Notes: a model not told the origin generated them from the letters alone. A stretch of 64,000 nucleotides of DNA from CAVQHY01 sp963712465 (GCA_963712465.1 CAVQHY010000008.1:186001-250000); one strand, 5' to 3'. Shown: positions 33,838-42,699, numbered from the stretch's first letter. Made by a program: numbers and translations.

Positions 33838-34752
33838 TCAGGCCACCGCCGTCGCTAGCTCCATCAAGCGATCCGCCAACGACTCGATCGTCTCGCGCAA
33901 TGCGAGCCGTTCCCGCCACTCAAGCGGGATGGCGTCGACGCCGTAGATCGCGCCGGCAAGCTCGCCGGACACGGCGCCGGTCGTGTCGGCGTCCTCGCCG
34001 AGGTTGACGGCGGCGAGGCAGCCGGCACGGAAGTCGTCCGTCGACCACAGCGCCCAGAGCGCCGCCTCGAGCGAGTGGACGACGAAGCCGCTGCCGCGAA
34101 TCTCCGGAGGCTGCTTGCGCTTGTACGACCCGCGCGCGATCTCCTCGATCTGAGGGTCGAGGTCGCCCCAGTGCCAGAACGCGTCGTCGAACAGCTCGCC
34201 CTTCGGAACACCACGTGCGGCGGCGGCAATCAGCGCGCCGAGGTAACGGCAAGCGTCGACGGGCCGCGCGGCCGCGTGCGTCGTCCGCGAGCTCTGCGCC
34301 GAGCGCTCGATCGCTTCTTCGATCCGAGCCGCGTAGGCGAGCGGTACCGGCGCGAGCCGCATGATCGATCCATTCGCCGCCGACTCCGGGTTGGTCGATC
34401 CCGACAACGGCTCCCCGGTCTCCGCGAAGCGACGTAACGCGGCGCTCACCGTCCCGCCGATGTCGAAGCAAACGCCGTTCGACGACAGATGCCCCTCGCG
34501 CCACCAGCGGAGATACCGCTCCATCTGGTCACGCGGATCGAACCCGACGAGTTCGACGAGGCTCTCGGCGAGGCAGAGCGCCATCGACGTGTCATCGGTC
34601 CACTGGCCTGCCGCAAGACGGAATGGCCCACCTCCAACCATGTCGTCGATCGGCGGGGCGGTCCCTGGTGAGGTGAACTCGAGAGTTGTGCCGACGGCGT
34701 CGCCGGTCGCGAGCCCCAGCAGCGCGCCACGAAATCGATCGAGTGCCTCCAT
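33838..34752 (-). CDS. ADP-ribosylglycohydrolase family protein
   Basis: A 304-residue all-helical hydrolase of the DraG/ARH group that removes ADP-ribose from proteins or nucleosides. Both magnesium-site motifs are present: AGQWTDDTSMALCLAES and NLGEDADTTGAVSGELAGAI. The N-terminal GALLGLATGDAVGTTLEF and NGSIMRLAPVPL are typical. ATG at 34752 has AGGTGG close upstream. It has its own promoter candidate and is flanked by gaps, so it looks like a single-gene unit. Target unknown. Confidence 0.92.
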   Translation of the reverse strand: MEALDRFRGALLGLATGDAVGTTLEFTSPGTAPPIDDMVGGGPFRLAAGQWTDDTSMALCLAESLVELVGFDPRDQMERYLRWWREGHLSSNGVCFDIGGTVSAALRRFAETGEPLSGSTNPESAANGSIMRLAPVPLAYAARIEEAIERSAQSSRTTHAAARPVDACRYLGALIAAAARGVPKGELFDDAFWHWGDLDPQIEEIARGSYKRKQPPEIRGSGFVVHSLEAALWALWSTDDFRAGCLAAVNLGEDADTTGAVSGELAGAIYGVDAIPLEWRERLALRETIESLADRLMELATAVA

Positions 34753-34807
34753 CGTCACCACCTACCAGCACCGGGAAGCCACATCGCGACATAGGGCGGT
34801 ACGGGAC

Positions 34808-34836
34808 GATACGAACACCGCCCGCTCAGGTGTCAA
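34808..34836 (-). promoter_or_regulatory. Candidate promoter for the ADP-ribosylglycohydrolase gene
   Basis: On the minus strand TTGACA (34831-34836) and CGTATC (34808-34813) are 17 bp apart. The extended -35 context GATTTGACACCTGA is identical over 14 bp to that upstream of the LLM-liv operon. It overlaps the stop codon of the preceding FAD-dehydrogenase gene. Confidence 0.5.
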
Positions 34837-36467
34837 ATCTGTGCTTCGACCCACCGCGGAAGCCGCTCGCGGACCCGGCTGACGAGGCTCGGGCGCAGGA
34901 GCTCGTGGGCGACGAGCGTTCCCGAGCCGGCGCCCAGGCCCGGCCCGGGGTGCGTGCTCGCGCCGATGTGCCAGAGGCCGTCGATCGGCGTACGGTGGCC
35001 CGGTTGCGAGGGGAGCGGACGCCACAGGAGGTTCTGGTCGAGCGCGCACGAGCCGGAGTAGATGTCGCCGCCGACCATGTTCACGTTCGCGGCGGCGATG
35101 TCGGCCGGGGAGAGGACGACGCGGTCGAGAAGCGCAGACTCGAGGTTCGGGACGTGCCGGCCCAGCCGCGCCTGGATGCGGTCGCCGTAGCGCTCGCGCA
35201 GGCCCTCCGTCCACGTGCCGTCGCCGACGTCGAGCTCGCCGGCGGCGTCGCCCCTGAGCTCACGCGGAAGCTCCTGGAGCTGGATCCAGAGAATCCACTG
35301 CCCGGCTGGCGCCCGCGACGGGTCGACCGCGCACGGCTGACCCACCACGATCGTCGCCTCGGCGGGAAGCAGACCGCGCTCGGCCTCGTTGACTGCGCGG
35401 GAGACGCCGTCGAGCCCGGGCGTGACGTGGACGATGGCCGTCTTGCCGAGCCGCTCGTCGCCCTCCCAGCGCGGCGGCTCGTCCAGCGCCATGTGGATCT
35501 GCATGCCCGGCCGGCCGTAGCGAAACCTCCCGGCTCCCTCCACGACGGCCGCCGAGACGGGCGCGTCCGCCAGGAGGCGCTCGTAGAGCTGTTGCGGGGT
35601 CACGTTCGCCACGACCGCCTCGGCTGCTCCCACCGTCTCCCCGTCGGCGAGCCGCACGCCGGCCGCCCGGCCGCTGCCGACGACGACGCGCTCGACGTCG
35701 CAGCCTGTCCGCAACTCGCCGTCCGCATCGCGCACGATCCCGGCGAGCGCGTCGACCAGCATCACGCCGCCGCCGCGGGGCACGGGCATCCCACCGAGCT
35801 CGATCGCAACCGCGATCACCTGCGTCATGAACCCGGAGCTCGCCTGATCCGGTCCGAGCCCGGTGTGGAGCACCCACGGCGCGAGCAGGCCGTGCGCCCG
35901 AGGCGAGGCGAACGTCCCGGACGCCCAGTCGCGACACGTCGTGAGGACGTTGCCGGCGAACTCGAGCGCCCCGCGGCGGCCGAGCCGCCGCAGCGCCTTC
36001 CCGGCGAGGGTCGCTCCCGACTGCGACCAGAGCTCGGTCGTCAGGACCCCGAAAGCGAGGTCGGCGTTCGGCATGAACGCACCGACCATGCGTCGCCACG
36101 CCTCGCCGTCACCGGGCGCGTGGCGGTCGAACTCGTCGGCGTTTCCGTCCGTCGACGTCGTAAGGAAGGCGCTCTCGCCGTCGGGAAAGAGCGTGGCGGT
36201 CGGATGCTCGGTGTTCAGGTACTCGAGACCGCGGGCGGTCAGATCGTCGCGGAGCTCGGCGTAGGCGGCCGAGCCGGCGAAGAGCGGGTGCCACGAAGCG
36301 AAGACCTCGTGCACGAAGCCGGGTCGCGTGATCTCCGCGGTCCGGATCGCGCCACCGAGGTGGTCGCTGCGCTCGAGCACGCATACGCGCTTACCTCCTT
36401 TCGCGAGCAGGGCCGCGCACGCGAGCGAGTTGATCCCGGAGCCGACGACGACGACGTCGTAGGTCAT
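34833..36467 (-). CDS. FAD-dependent phytoene dehydrogenase-like oxidoreductase
   Basis: A 544-residue flavoprotein of the CrtI/amine-oxidase group. The N-terminal dinucleotide motif VVVVGSGINSLACAALLAKG and the following Glu-containing strand VCVLERSDHLGGAIR bind FAD. The C-terminal FAD segment is GLWHIGASTHPGPGLGAGSG. No carotenoid genes lie nearby, so desaturation of another substrate is likely. It overlaps the flavin reductase gene by four bases (ATGA), a plausible functional pair. Confidence 0.88.
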   Translation of the reverse strand: MTYDVVVVGSGINSLACAALLAKGGKRVCVLERSDHLGGAIRTAEITRPGFVHEVFASWHPLFAGSAAYAELRDDLTARGLEYLNTEHPTATLFPDGESAFLTTSTDGNADEFDRHAPGDGEAWRRMVGAFMPNADLAFGVLTTELWSQSGATLAGKALRRLGRRGALEFAGNVLTTCRDWASGTFASPRAHGLLAPWVLHTGLGPDQASSGFMTQVIAVAIELGGMPVPRGGGVMLVDALAGIVRDADGELRTGCDVERVVVGSGRAAGVRLADGETVGAAEAVVANVTPQQLYERLLADAPVSAAVVEGAGRFRYGRPGMQIHMALDEPPRWEGDERLGKTAIVHVTPGLDGVSRAVNEAERGLLPAEATIVVGQPCAVDPSRAPAGQWILWIQLQELPRELRGDAAGELDVGDGTWTEGLRERYGDRIQARLGRHVPNLESALLDRVVLSPADIAAANVNMVGGDIYSGSCALDQNLLWRPLPSQPGHRTPIDGLWHIGASTHPGPGLGAGSGTLVAHELLRPSLVSRVRERLPRWVEAQI

Positions 36468-37054
36468 GGAAGGGACTCTCCCAGCGTGTGGAACGTGCGG
36501 TCGAAGTAGAGCAGCGGCCCGTGCTGGCCCTCACCGAGCGGGCCCGAGACGACGACCTCGTCGACGTCGCCGACGAGGACCGCGTGGTCAGCGACGTCGA
36601 AGGTGCGATCGACCGAGCAGTCGAGATGGGCCAGCGCGCCGGCGACCGGCGTCGAGCCGAGCTCGGCCTCCCGCCTCTCCTGGAAGGCGTCGACATACTT
36701 CGGCGCGCCGGGTGCGGCGCCCAGCTCGGCGAGCGAGCGCTGGTCGGCGCGCAGGATCGAGACGCCGAACCGGCCCGTCTCGCGGATCGCCGGTAGGCAG
36801 CTCGCCGAATGCGCAAGCGAGATGAGCAGCTTCGGCGGGCTGGCGGAGATCGAGCAGCAGGAGCTGATGGTCAACCCCCAGTGTCGCTCCCCCACGCGCG
36901 CCGTCACCATCACGACGCCGCCTGCGAGAACGCGCATCGCCGCCTTGAACGCCTCGGAGTCGACCCCGCCCGGCGCGAAGGCGGGATCCGCCTCGACCTG
37001 GCCCCTGACGAGGAAGACCCGCGGGTCGAGCTCCAGGTCGGCGTAGTCGCTCAC
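36464..37054 (-). CDS. Flavin reductase-family (RutF/HpaC-like) protein
   Basis: A 196-residue split-barrel flavin-binding protein. FKAAMRVLAGGVVMVTARVG, WGLTISSCCSISASPPKLLI and RFGVSILRADQRSLAEL match the flavin reductase domain that supplies reduced flavin to two-component monooxygenases. Partners could be the LLM enzymes in this block. It starts 76 bp after the small basic protein gene and is coupled to the FAD dehydrogenase. Confidence 0.88.
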   Translation of the reverse strand: MSDYADLELDPRVFLVRGQVEADPAFAPGGVDSEAFKAAMRVLAGGVVMVTARVGERHWGLTISSCCSISASPPKLLISLAHSASCLPAIRETGRFGVSILRADQRSLAELGAAPGAPKYVDAFQERREAELGSTPVAGALAHLDCSVDRTFDVADHAVLVGDVDEVVVSGPLGEGQHGPLLYFDRTFHTLGESLP

Positions 37055-37130
37055 GGGCCGAGATCGCGGCTACCCGGCAAGCGCCGCGATAGACCCGTCG
37101 TCGCCGGCCTCACGCGCTGGCCGACCCGTG

Positions 37131-37337
37131 CTACCGGGCCGACAGGAACGGGCTGTTCAGATCGGGCGCCATCTCGGCCTCACCGGTGCTCGGGGCAGGC
37201 GCCTCGCCTTCGCTGACGGCACGCCGCGCCTCAGCCGCAGCCGCCTTCTTCTCCTTCTTCAACTCGCGGCGTTCCCTCAGAGCCTGCTCCCGCGCTCTCT
37301 TCGCCGCTGTCTGCTGCCTCTTGGTGCTCGAACCCAT
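37131..37337 (-). CDS. Small basic coiled-coil-like protein (68 aa)
   Basis: A 68-residue, very charged protein: an N-terminal helix rich in Lys, Arg, Glu and Ala (KRAREQALRERRELKKEKKA) and a short acidic, Pro-containing tail. AGGAGG lies 7 bases before the ATG, which supports real translation. No domain is recognised. Such composition is seen in small nucleic-acid-associated proteins, but this is only a resemblance. Confidence 0.6.
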   Translation of the reverse strand: MGSSTKRQQTAAKRAREQALRERRELKKEKKAAAAEARRAVSEGEAPAPSTGEAEMAPDLNSPFLSAR

Positions 37338-37456
37338 GAAAGGCCTCCTGTTCGCCGCTCGACGCGTCCACGGGGCTTGTTTGCCTCCCTCACACTACCG
37401 GCAAAACCGGTCTGCGCGGCTCACACTAGCCCCCCATGACTCGCCGTAACCGCTGC

Positions 37457-37879
37457 TCAGACGGTCTCGTTGTTCCCGTGCCTCGAGTCGAGCATCGCGG
37501 TGCACTCGATCTCGATCAGGAGCCCCGGAACGGCCAGACCCGTGATTCCGACGATCGTCTGGGCGGGGTGGTCGGCGCCGCCGGTAACCGCGTCGATTCC
37601 AGCGGTGATCGTCTCGTACTCGGTCGGGCGGGTCGTGTAGATCGTCCTGCGAATCACCTCGTCCCAGCCGGCCCCGGCCGCGCGCAGCGCCGCCTCGACG
37701 TTGCGCATGGCCGCCTTGGTCTGCTCGAGCAGGTCGTCGCCGCCGACGAGGCCGAACTCCCGGTCGAGCGCGACCTGCCCGGCGAGGCAGACGACCTGCG
37801 TGCCCTCTGCGATCGCGACGTGACTGAAGCCTGGCGCCGGGTGGAGCTCCGCTGGGTTAACGAGCTCACGACGAGCCAT
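37457..37879 (-). CDS. RidA (YjgF/YER057c/UK114) family protein
   Basis: A 140-residue RidA-fold protein, which typically hydrolyses reactive enamine/imine intermediates from PLP enzymes. Markers: VVCLAGQVALDREF, QTKAAMRNVEAALRAAGAGW and the terminal LLIEIECTAML. The position of the catalytic Arg in canonical RidA (IEIE region, R-V-A-R-L) is not clearly conserved, so it may be a non-deaminase subgroup. ATG with AAGGAGGA upstream. Overlaps the M24 gene by 14 bases. Confidence 0.87.
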   Translation of the reverse strand: MARRELVNPAELHPAPGFSHVAIAEGTQVVCLAGQVALDREFGLVGGDDLLEQTKAAMRNVEAALRAAGAGWDEVIRRTIYTTRPTEYETITAGIDAVTGGADHPAQTIVGITGLAVPGLLIEIECTAMLDSRHGNNETV

Positions 37880-39068
37880 CAGATCCTCCTTCGGTGGGAA
37901 CGATCCCGTCGGGGAACGAGCACAGCTTCTCGGGCGCAGCGTTGGTGACGAGCCAGTTGTCCTCGATGCGCAGGCCGCCACCACCCTCCCAGTAGCAGCC
38001 CGGCTCGATCGCGAGCACCATGCCCGCGCGGAGCTCGCCGCCGCCGGCCTGGTGCGCGTATGGGGGCTCGTGCGCGCGCGCGCCGACGCCGTGGCAGATC
38101 GGATGCGACGGCTGGCCGGGGTAGCCGATTGCCGCGATCCCGTCGCGCACGCGCCGGTCGAGGTCGGCCAGGCTCGTCCCCGGACGGCAAAGGGCGACCG
38201 CGTCGTCGTAGACGCCGAGCAGATCCTGCTCGAGCTGCGCGTACTCGGGGGTGAGCTCGCCCGGGACGAGGTTCTTGGTGTGGTCGCACCAGTAGCCGTC
38301 GGCGGAGACCCAGATCTCGAAGAGCGTCGGCTCGTTCTCGACGATCGGGCGGTTCGAGGTGGCCGTGAAGGTGCGGATACCGGGGCCCGACCAGACGAGC
38401 GAATAGCCGCGCGCCATCCGCACTCTGCTCGCGTGGCCGACCCCGACGGCGTGGACGTGCGCCTCCCAGATGGCCGCGGCCTCGGCCTCGGTCATCCCGG
38501 GGCGCAACCGCTCCCGTACGTGGACCATCGCGAGGGCGGCGATCTCGTTCGCGAGCCGCATGCGCTCGAGCTCCTGCTCCGTCTTCAGCATCCGCGCCTC
38601 GGCGAGGAGTGGGCTCGCGTCGGCGGCGGCGCCGAACCCCCGGAAGAGCGCGAGCGTCGGCGTCGTCGGCTCACCCACCATCAGGTCGGCAGTCTGCGTC
38701 CCCTGCGAGAGCTCGAGCCCGACCCGCTCCAGGCCTCGCTCGGCGACAACCGACTGGGCGAGCTCGAGCGAGCGCGCGGTCGGCGGTCGCGGGTCGCGCT
38801 CGTCGTAGCCTCGGAAGAGCCGGATGTCGTCGGTCCAGGCGGTCTCGCGCGCGTCGGCCTCCTGCGGCTCGAGCACGCACAGCGTCGGCTCCCCGTCGCG
38901 GGGGAAGACGAGGATGTCGTAGCCCTTCATCGAGAGGTAGTTCGAGAGGTAGAGGACGTTGTCCGGCGCCCGGACGACGAGCGCATCGAGCTCGTGTTCG
39001 GCCATCAGCGCGCGGATGCGCTCGAGCTTCGGCTCGTCGCGCGGCCAGACCGCGGCCGGCGCCTCCAT
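37866..39068 (-). CDS. M24 Xaa-Pro aminopeptidase-like metallohydrolase
   Basis: A 400-residue pita-bread-fold enzyme with a creatinase-type N-terminal domain. Metal positions: Glu in LFEIWVSADGY (where Asp is usual), Asp in GYWCDHTKNL, His in HGVGARAHEPPY, Glu in AIEPGCYW and Glu in LRIEDN. So four of five ligands are canonical and the site is probably functional. ATG 39068 is chosen; GTG 39119 and an earlier TTG are also in frame. It is coupled to RidA downstream. Confidence 0.85.
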   Translation of the reverse strand: MEAPAAVWPRDEPKLERIRALMAEHELDALVVRAPDNVLYLSNYLSMKGYDILVFPRDGEPTLCVLEPQEADARETAWTDDIRLFRGYDERDPRPPTARSLELAQSVVAERGLERVGLELSQGTQTADLMVGEPTTPTLALFRGFGAAADASPLLAEARMLKTEQELERMRLANEIAALAMVHVRERLRPGMTEAEAAAIWEAHVHAVGVGHASRVRMARGYSLVWSGPGIRTFTATSNRPIVENEPTLFEIWVSADGYWCDHTKNLVPGELTPEYAQLEQDLLGVYDDAVALCRPGTSLADLDRRVRDGIAAIGYPGQPSHPICHGVGARAHEPPYAHQAGGGELRAGMVLAIEPGCYWEGGGGLRIEDNWLVTNAAPEKLCSFPDGIVPTEGGSDGSS

Positions 39069-39169
39069 CCCCGCCGGCGCCCGCTCCCCGGCTCCGCTTG
39101 CGGTTCCTCGAGAATTCACGCTTTCGTCACGGATCCGGCGCAAAGCAGTGCGTTCCGTTCGGGTAGCGT

Positions 39170-39224
39170 GGGGGCACAGGGGCGGGCTGGACCCCCGGGT
39201 GGGTGGGGCTGAGTTTGGTGGGGC
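39170..39224 (+). repeat. G-tract run between the FAH and M24 genes
   Basis: About 55 bases with seven runs of three or more G on the plus strand (for example CGGGTGGGTGGGGCTGAG), able in principle to form a G-quadruplex. Here the flanking genes are on the minus strand, so the transcript is C-rich, opposite to the CCCACCACCCC repeat family. Confidence 0.4.
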
Positions 39225-39249
39225 TGTACCTGGTTGGATCGCAGCCTTG

Positions 39250-40116
39250 CTACCACTGGACGCGCGGCGGTGCTGGCTCGCCGTGGCCGTCCCGCCATGA
39301 GACGACCGGGTTCGCGAGCACCCCGATCCGCTCGATCTCGCACTCGATCAAGTCGCCCGGGCGCAGGTAGAGGGAGGCGGCGTCCTCGCTGAACCCGGCC
39401 ACACCGGACACGGTTCCGGTGGACAGGACGTCCCCGGCTGAGTAGCCGAGCGCGGAGTAGTGGGAGATGATCTCCGGGATCGTCACGGACATGTTCCCGG
39501 AGTGCGAGACCTGTCGCGGCTCGCCGTTTACGCGCAGCTCCATCCGCAGGTCGTGCGGATCGGGCACCTCGTCCGGGGTCACGATCCAGGGGCCGAGCGG
39601 ACAGAACGTGTCGATCGCCTTGCAGAACGAGAACACGCCCGAGCGCATCTCGCGCCGCTGGATGTCCCGGGCGGTGATGTCGTTGAAGATGACGTAGCCG
39701 CCGATGTGGCCGGCGGCCTCCTCGGGCCCGAACCACTTGCCCGCCTTCCCGATCACCACGGCGAGCTCGAGCTCGTAGTCGAGCTCCTCGGTCAGGTGCT
39801 CGGGGTAGATGATCGGATCGCCGGGTCCCACGATCGCGTCGACGTTCTGAAAGAAGACGATCCAAGGCGCGATCTCGTGCGACCAGCCGACCCGCTTCGA
39901 CTCCTCCTCGTGCTCGCGGAAGTTCCCGGCGGTGTGGAAGAACTTCTTGGGCGCAATCGGGGCGCGAAGCCTGGCGGTCGCGAGCGGCAGGCGCTCGCCG
40001 GTCTCGTCGGCGCCGCCGCGCTCGAAGTACTCGCGCATCGTCGGCACGTCGAGGACGGCGATCTCCTCTCCGTCGACCACACCGACCTTGCCGTCGTCGA
40101 ACGTGACGAGCCTCAT
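39250..40116 (-). CDS. Fumarylacetoacetate hydrolase-family protein
   Basis: A 288-residue FAH-fold enzyme (acylpyruvase, oxaloacetate decarboxylase or hydratase types). Metal-binding and catalytic segments: HEEESKRVG, LDYELELAVVIGKAGKW, FNDITARDIQRREMRSG, FCKAIDTFCPLGPWIVTPDE and GTVSGVAGF. It starts four bases after the peroxiredoxin stop. The family cleaves C-C bonds in aromatic and sugar-acid breakdown, which fits a catabolic block. Confidence 0.9.
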   Translation of the reverse strand: MRLVTFDDGKVGVVDGEEIAVLDVPTMREYFERGGADETGERLPLATARLRAPIAPKKFFHTAGNFREHEEESKRVGWSHEIAPWIVFFQNVDAIVGPGDPIIYPEHLTEELDYELELAVVIGKAGKWFGPEEAAGHIGGYVIFNDITARDIQRREMRSGVFSFCKAIDTFCPLGPWIVTPDEVPDPHDLRMELRVNGEPRQVSHSGNMSVTIPEIISHYSALGYSAGDVLSTGTVSGVAGFSEDAASLYLRPGDLIECEIERIGVLANPVVSWRDGHGEPAPPRVQW

Positions 40117-40120
40117 CTGG

Positions 40121-40675
40121 TCAGCCTCGCGTCTCGAGCCACGCGATCACGTCCTCCGTGTTGCGGTCGGGTGGGAACACCGGATAGAAGGTCTTGGCGA
40201 TCCACCCCGTCTCGAGCATCAGCGTCACGCGGCGGTAGAGCGTAGCCGGGCCGAACTCGAACGTCGGCAGCCCGAGCGCCGAGCCGAGCCGAAGCTCGGG
40301 GTCGGAGATCACCGGGTACGGAAGCCGGAGGCGCTCGGCCGCCTCGACCTGCTCGTCGAGCGACTGGGCCGAGAGGCCGGCGACGGCCGCCCCGAGAGCG
40401 CCGATCTCCCCCGCGTGGTCGCGGAAGGCGCAGGACTGCGGCGTGCAGCCTCGAGCGCCGGGGATCGCGTTCCACTCGTCGGGCACGGGAACACCGGGCT
40501 TCCCCGTGCGCGGATAGACGTAGAGGACGGCGAGCCCGGCCGCAAGGTCGGCGAGGTCGACGCGCCCCCGCGACGACTCGAGCACGAGCGGCGGCACAGG
40601 AGTGCCGATGAGGTGGTCGCACGCACCGTCGTCGACCGGGACGGGCAGGCCGGGAGGCAGGGCCTCGAGGCTCAT
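40121..40675 (-). CDS. PrxQ/BCP-like peroxiredoxin
   Basis: A 184-residue AhpC/TSA-type thioredoxin-fold protein. The peroxidatic Cys and a second Cys five residues on are in GARGCTPQSCAFRDH, as in PrxQ. An insertion of about 13 residues separates the YPRTGKPG strand from that motif. ATG overlaps the M20 stop (ATGA). It may protect against peroxide made by the flavin and molybdenum enzymes of the block. Confidence 0.85.
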   Translation of the reverse strand: MSLEALPPGLPVPVDDGACDHLIGTPVPPLVLESSRGRVDLADLAAGLAVLYVYPRTGKPGVPVPDEWNAIPGARGCTPQSCAFRDHAGEIGALGAAVAGLSAQSLDEQVEAAERLRLPYPVISDPELRLGSALGLPTFEFGPATLYRRVTLMLETGWIAKTFYPVFPPDRNTEDVIAWLETRG

Positions 40676-41907
40676 CCGGAGACACCGCAGACGCGCATCG
40701 CCGCGCGGGCATACACCTCGGCCGTCCGCGCCAGCCCCTCGATCGAGAGGTTCTCGCCCTTGAACGTGTCGAGCAGGCCCGTCGACGTGCCGTAGTTGAC
40801 CGTCGCGATCCCGTAGCGCGTGAGCACAGAGGCATCCGAGAACCAGCGCGTGACGTCGCGCTCGGGCGTGTCGCCGAAGACCTCCGCGTGCGACGCGTCG
40901 ATCGCCGCGACGAGCGGATGGCTCTCGTCGATCTCGGCGCCCGGCGCGGTTACGTAGACCTCCGCCTCGATCCCGTGATCGGGGAAGCGCTCGCGCAGGG
41001 CCCGGACGAGGTCGAGCACCTGCCCGCGGGCCGTCGCCATCGGCTTCGTCGGCGGCACCCGGACGTCGAGGAAGAGGTCGGTGCGGTGGGGAGTGCGCGA
41101 GACGCGCCAGCCGAAGCCGCCCTGGATCGCACCGACGTTGACGATCGCCTTCGCGCCGCGATAGGCGTTCTCCGGGTCGTCCTCCCACGTCGGGATCCAT
41201 TCCGTCACCGCGTCGAGCACCTCGCGCATGCGGAGGATCGAGTTCTCGCCGCGGCGCCCCTCGCTGAACGCCGTGTGGATGAAGTTTCCCTGCGTCGAGA
41301 TCCTGAGCCAGAGAGAGCCGAAGTGGCCGAGCACGACCTTGCCCTCAGTCGGCTCGCCGAGGATGCACATGTCGGCGACGCCGCCGTGAGACACGAGGTA
41401 GCGGGAGCCGGCGGCGTAGCCCCGGTACTCGGCGCCCTGCGCGTCTCCCCACTGCGTCTTCTCGATCTCGCCGCAAACGGCCGCGATCATCAGATCGCCG
41501 CGGAGCCGGAGACCGGCATCCGCGAGCGCGCGCACGGCCTCGACGTAGCAGGCGAGCGCCCCTTTCATGTTCGAGATTCCGAGGCCGTACAGCCGCCCGT
41601 CCTCGACGAACGCGTCAGGCTGGAAGCCCGGCACGTGCGCCAGCCAGGGCTCGCGGCCCGAGTACGACGTGTCCACGTGCCCGTTGAACATGAGGCTCGG
41701 CCCGCCGCCCACGCCCTCGCGAATCCCGAGCACGTTGGCCCGCCCCTCCTCGACCTGCTGCCACTGCACCGTGAGCCCGAGCTCGACAAACGTATCCCGC
41801 ATCAGCTCCGCCATCGCCTGCTCCGAGCCCGTGAAGCTCGGCGTTCCGATCGCGCGGCTCGCCCATTCGACGAGCCGATCCCGTTCGATTGCGATCGGGA
41901 CGCTCAC
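40672..41907 (-). CDS. M20-family metallohydrolase (ArgE/DapE-like)
   Basis: A 411-residue zinc amidohydrolase. Metal and catalytic motifs: SLMFNGHVDTSYSG (His, Asp), GLGISNMKGALACYVEAV (bridging Asp appears as Asn), GEIEKTQWG (Glu), MCILGEPTEG and a C-terminal GTSTG without the usual His. The bridging Asp to Asn change is uncommon and could alter metal content. GTG start coupled by GTGA to the SIMPL gene. Likely substrate an N-acyl or carbamoyl amino acid. Confidence 0.83.
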   Translation of the reverse strand: MSVPIAIERDRLVEWASRAIGTPSFTGSEQAMAELMRDTFVELGLTVQWQQVEEGRANVLGIREGVGGGPSLMFNGHVDTSYSGREPWLAHVPGFQPDAFVEDGRLYGLGISNMKGALACYVEAVRALADAGLRLRGDLMIAAVCGEIEKTQWGDAQGAEYRGYAAGSRYLVSHGGVADMCILGEPTEGKVVLGHFGSLWLRISTQGNFIHTAFSEGRRGENSILRMREVLDAVTEWIPTWEDDPENAYRGAKAIVNVGAIQGGFGWRVSRTPHRTDLFLDVRVPPTKPMATARGQVLDLVRALRERFPDHGIEAEVYVTAPGAEIDESHPLVAAIDASHAEVFGDTPERDVTRWFSDASVLTRYGIATVNYGTSTGLLDTFKGENLSIEGLARTAEVYARAAMRVCGVSG

Positions 41908-42518
41908 GCCTGCTCGACCTGGTAGGTGACCGAGAGGCTGGCGGCGACGGTCGCCTCGCCTGCCTCGATCGGGACGTCGGCGGCCATCGCCTTCATCGCC
42001 ATGCCACGCGGCTCGGGACGATGCGCGCCCGTCTCGACCGCCTCGACGAGTGCGCCGAGCCGCATGCCGAGACCCGCGGCGAGCGCCTCCGCCCGCGTGC
42101 GCGCGTCGCCGGCCGCAGCCCGTAGCGCGTCGGCGCGCGCGGGGTTCCCCGGCGACACCGTCCACCACGGCCCCTCGACCCGCGCGCCTGCCTGCTCGAC
42201 CGCCTCCCCGAGCAGGCGACCGACGGTGGCCGCGTCGCCCGTGGTGACCGTCAAGCGCTCACTCGCGCGATAGCCGCGATGCTGCCAGATGCCATCCCGG
42301 TGCTCACCTGCCTCGGAGACGGACACACCCGTCGTCGTCCGCGCGGCCGGGCCGATCCCCAGCTCGTCGAGCAGAGCGAGCAACGTCCGGGCCCGCTCGC
42401 CGACCTCGGCGAGCGCCTCGGATGCGGCTGGCCGCACGGATTCAACCGTGAGGGCGAGCGACCCCTCGTCGGGCGGGGTCGAGACCTGTGCGCGTCCGAC
42501 GACGGTCAGCGACGCCAT
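41904..42518 (-). CDS. SIMPL (DUF541) domain protein
   Basis: A 204-residue SIMPL-fold protein: LTVVGRAQVSTPPDEGSLAL at the N-terminus, GYRASERLTVTTGDAATVGR in the middle and ASLSVTYQVEQA at the end. Most homologs are exported, but no signal peptide is visible here, so it may be cytoplasmic. It opens the overlapping SIMPL-M20-Prx string after a repeat-filled gap. Function unknown. Confidence 0.83.
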   Translation of the reverse strand: MASLTVVGRAQVSTPPDEGSLALTVESVRPAASEALAEVGERARTLLALLDELGIGPAARTTTGVSVSEAGEHRDGIWQHRGYRASERLTVTTGDAATVGRLLGEAVEQAGARVEGPWWTVSPGNPARADALRAAAGDARTRAEALAAGLGMRLGALVEAVETGAHRPEPRGMAMKAMAADVPIEAGEATVAASLSVTYQVEQA

Positions 42519-42553
42519 CAGCCGCGCGACCGCCCTCTTTGAGGGACAGTCCC

Positions 42554-42669
42554 CGGGACATGTCCCGAAAGCGGGAATCGCCTACAGGAGGAACGGTCGG
42601 CGCGGAGCCGGTCCCGCCCGAGACCGTCGCCGCCGGCCATGTCCGGGGGACAGGCCGGGAGACATGGCC
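42554..42669. repeat. Palindromic GGGACATG-type repeat cluster (second locus)
   Basis: The 181-bp gap between the LLM and SIMPL genes holds CGGGACATGTCCCG (42554-42567, perfect palindrome) and a 35-bp imperfect inverted repeat at 42635-42669 matching 31 of 35 bases of the element at 24434-24468. GGCATGTCC half-sites follow to about 42685. Same element family at two unrelated loci. Confidence 0.7.
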
Positions 42670-42699
42670 CGAGTAGGCATGTCCGTACGGCTGCGACGC

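Noticed and set aside
33553..33858. Possible gene or pseudogene in the 33.4-33.8 kb gap
   Set aside because: Frames are short, interrupted by stops, and show no recognisable domain on either strand.
36464..37879. A rut-type pyrimidine degradation cluster (RutF-like and RidA/RutC-like genes)
   Set aside because: No RutA- or RutB-like genes adjoin them, and the LLM enzymes present are not of the RutA type as far as motifs show.
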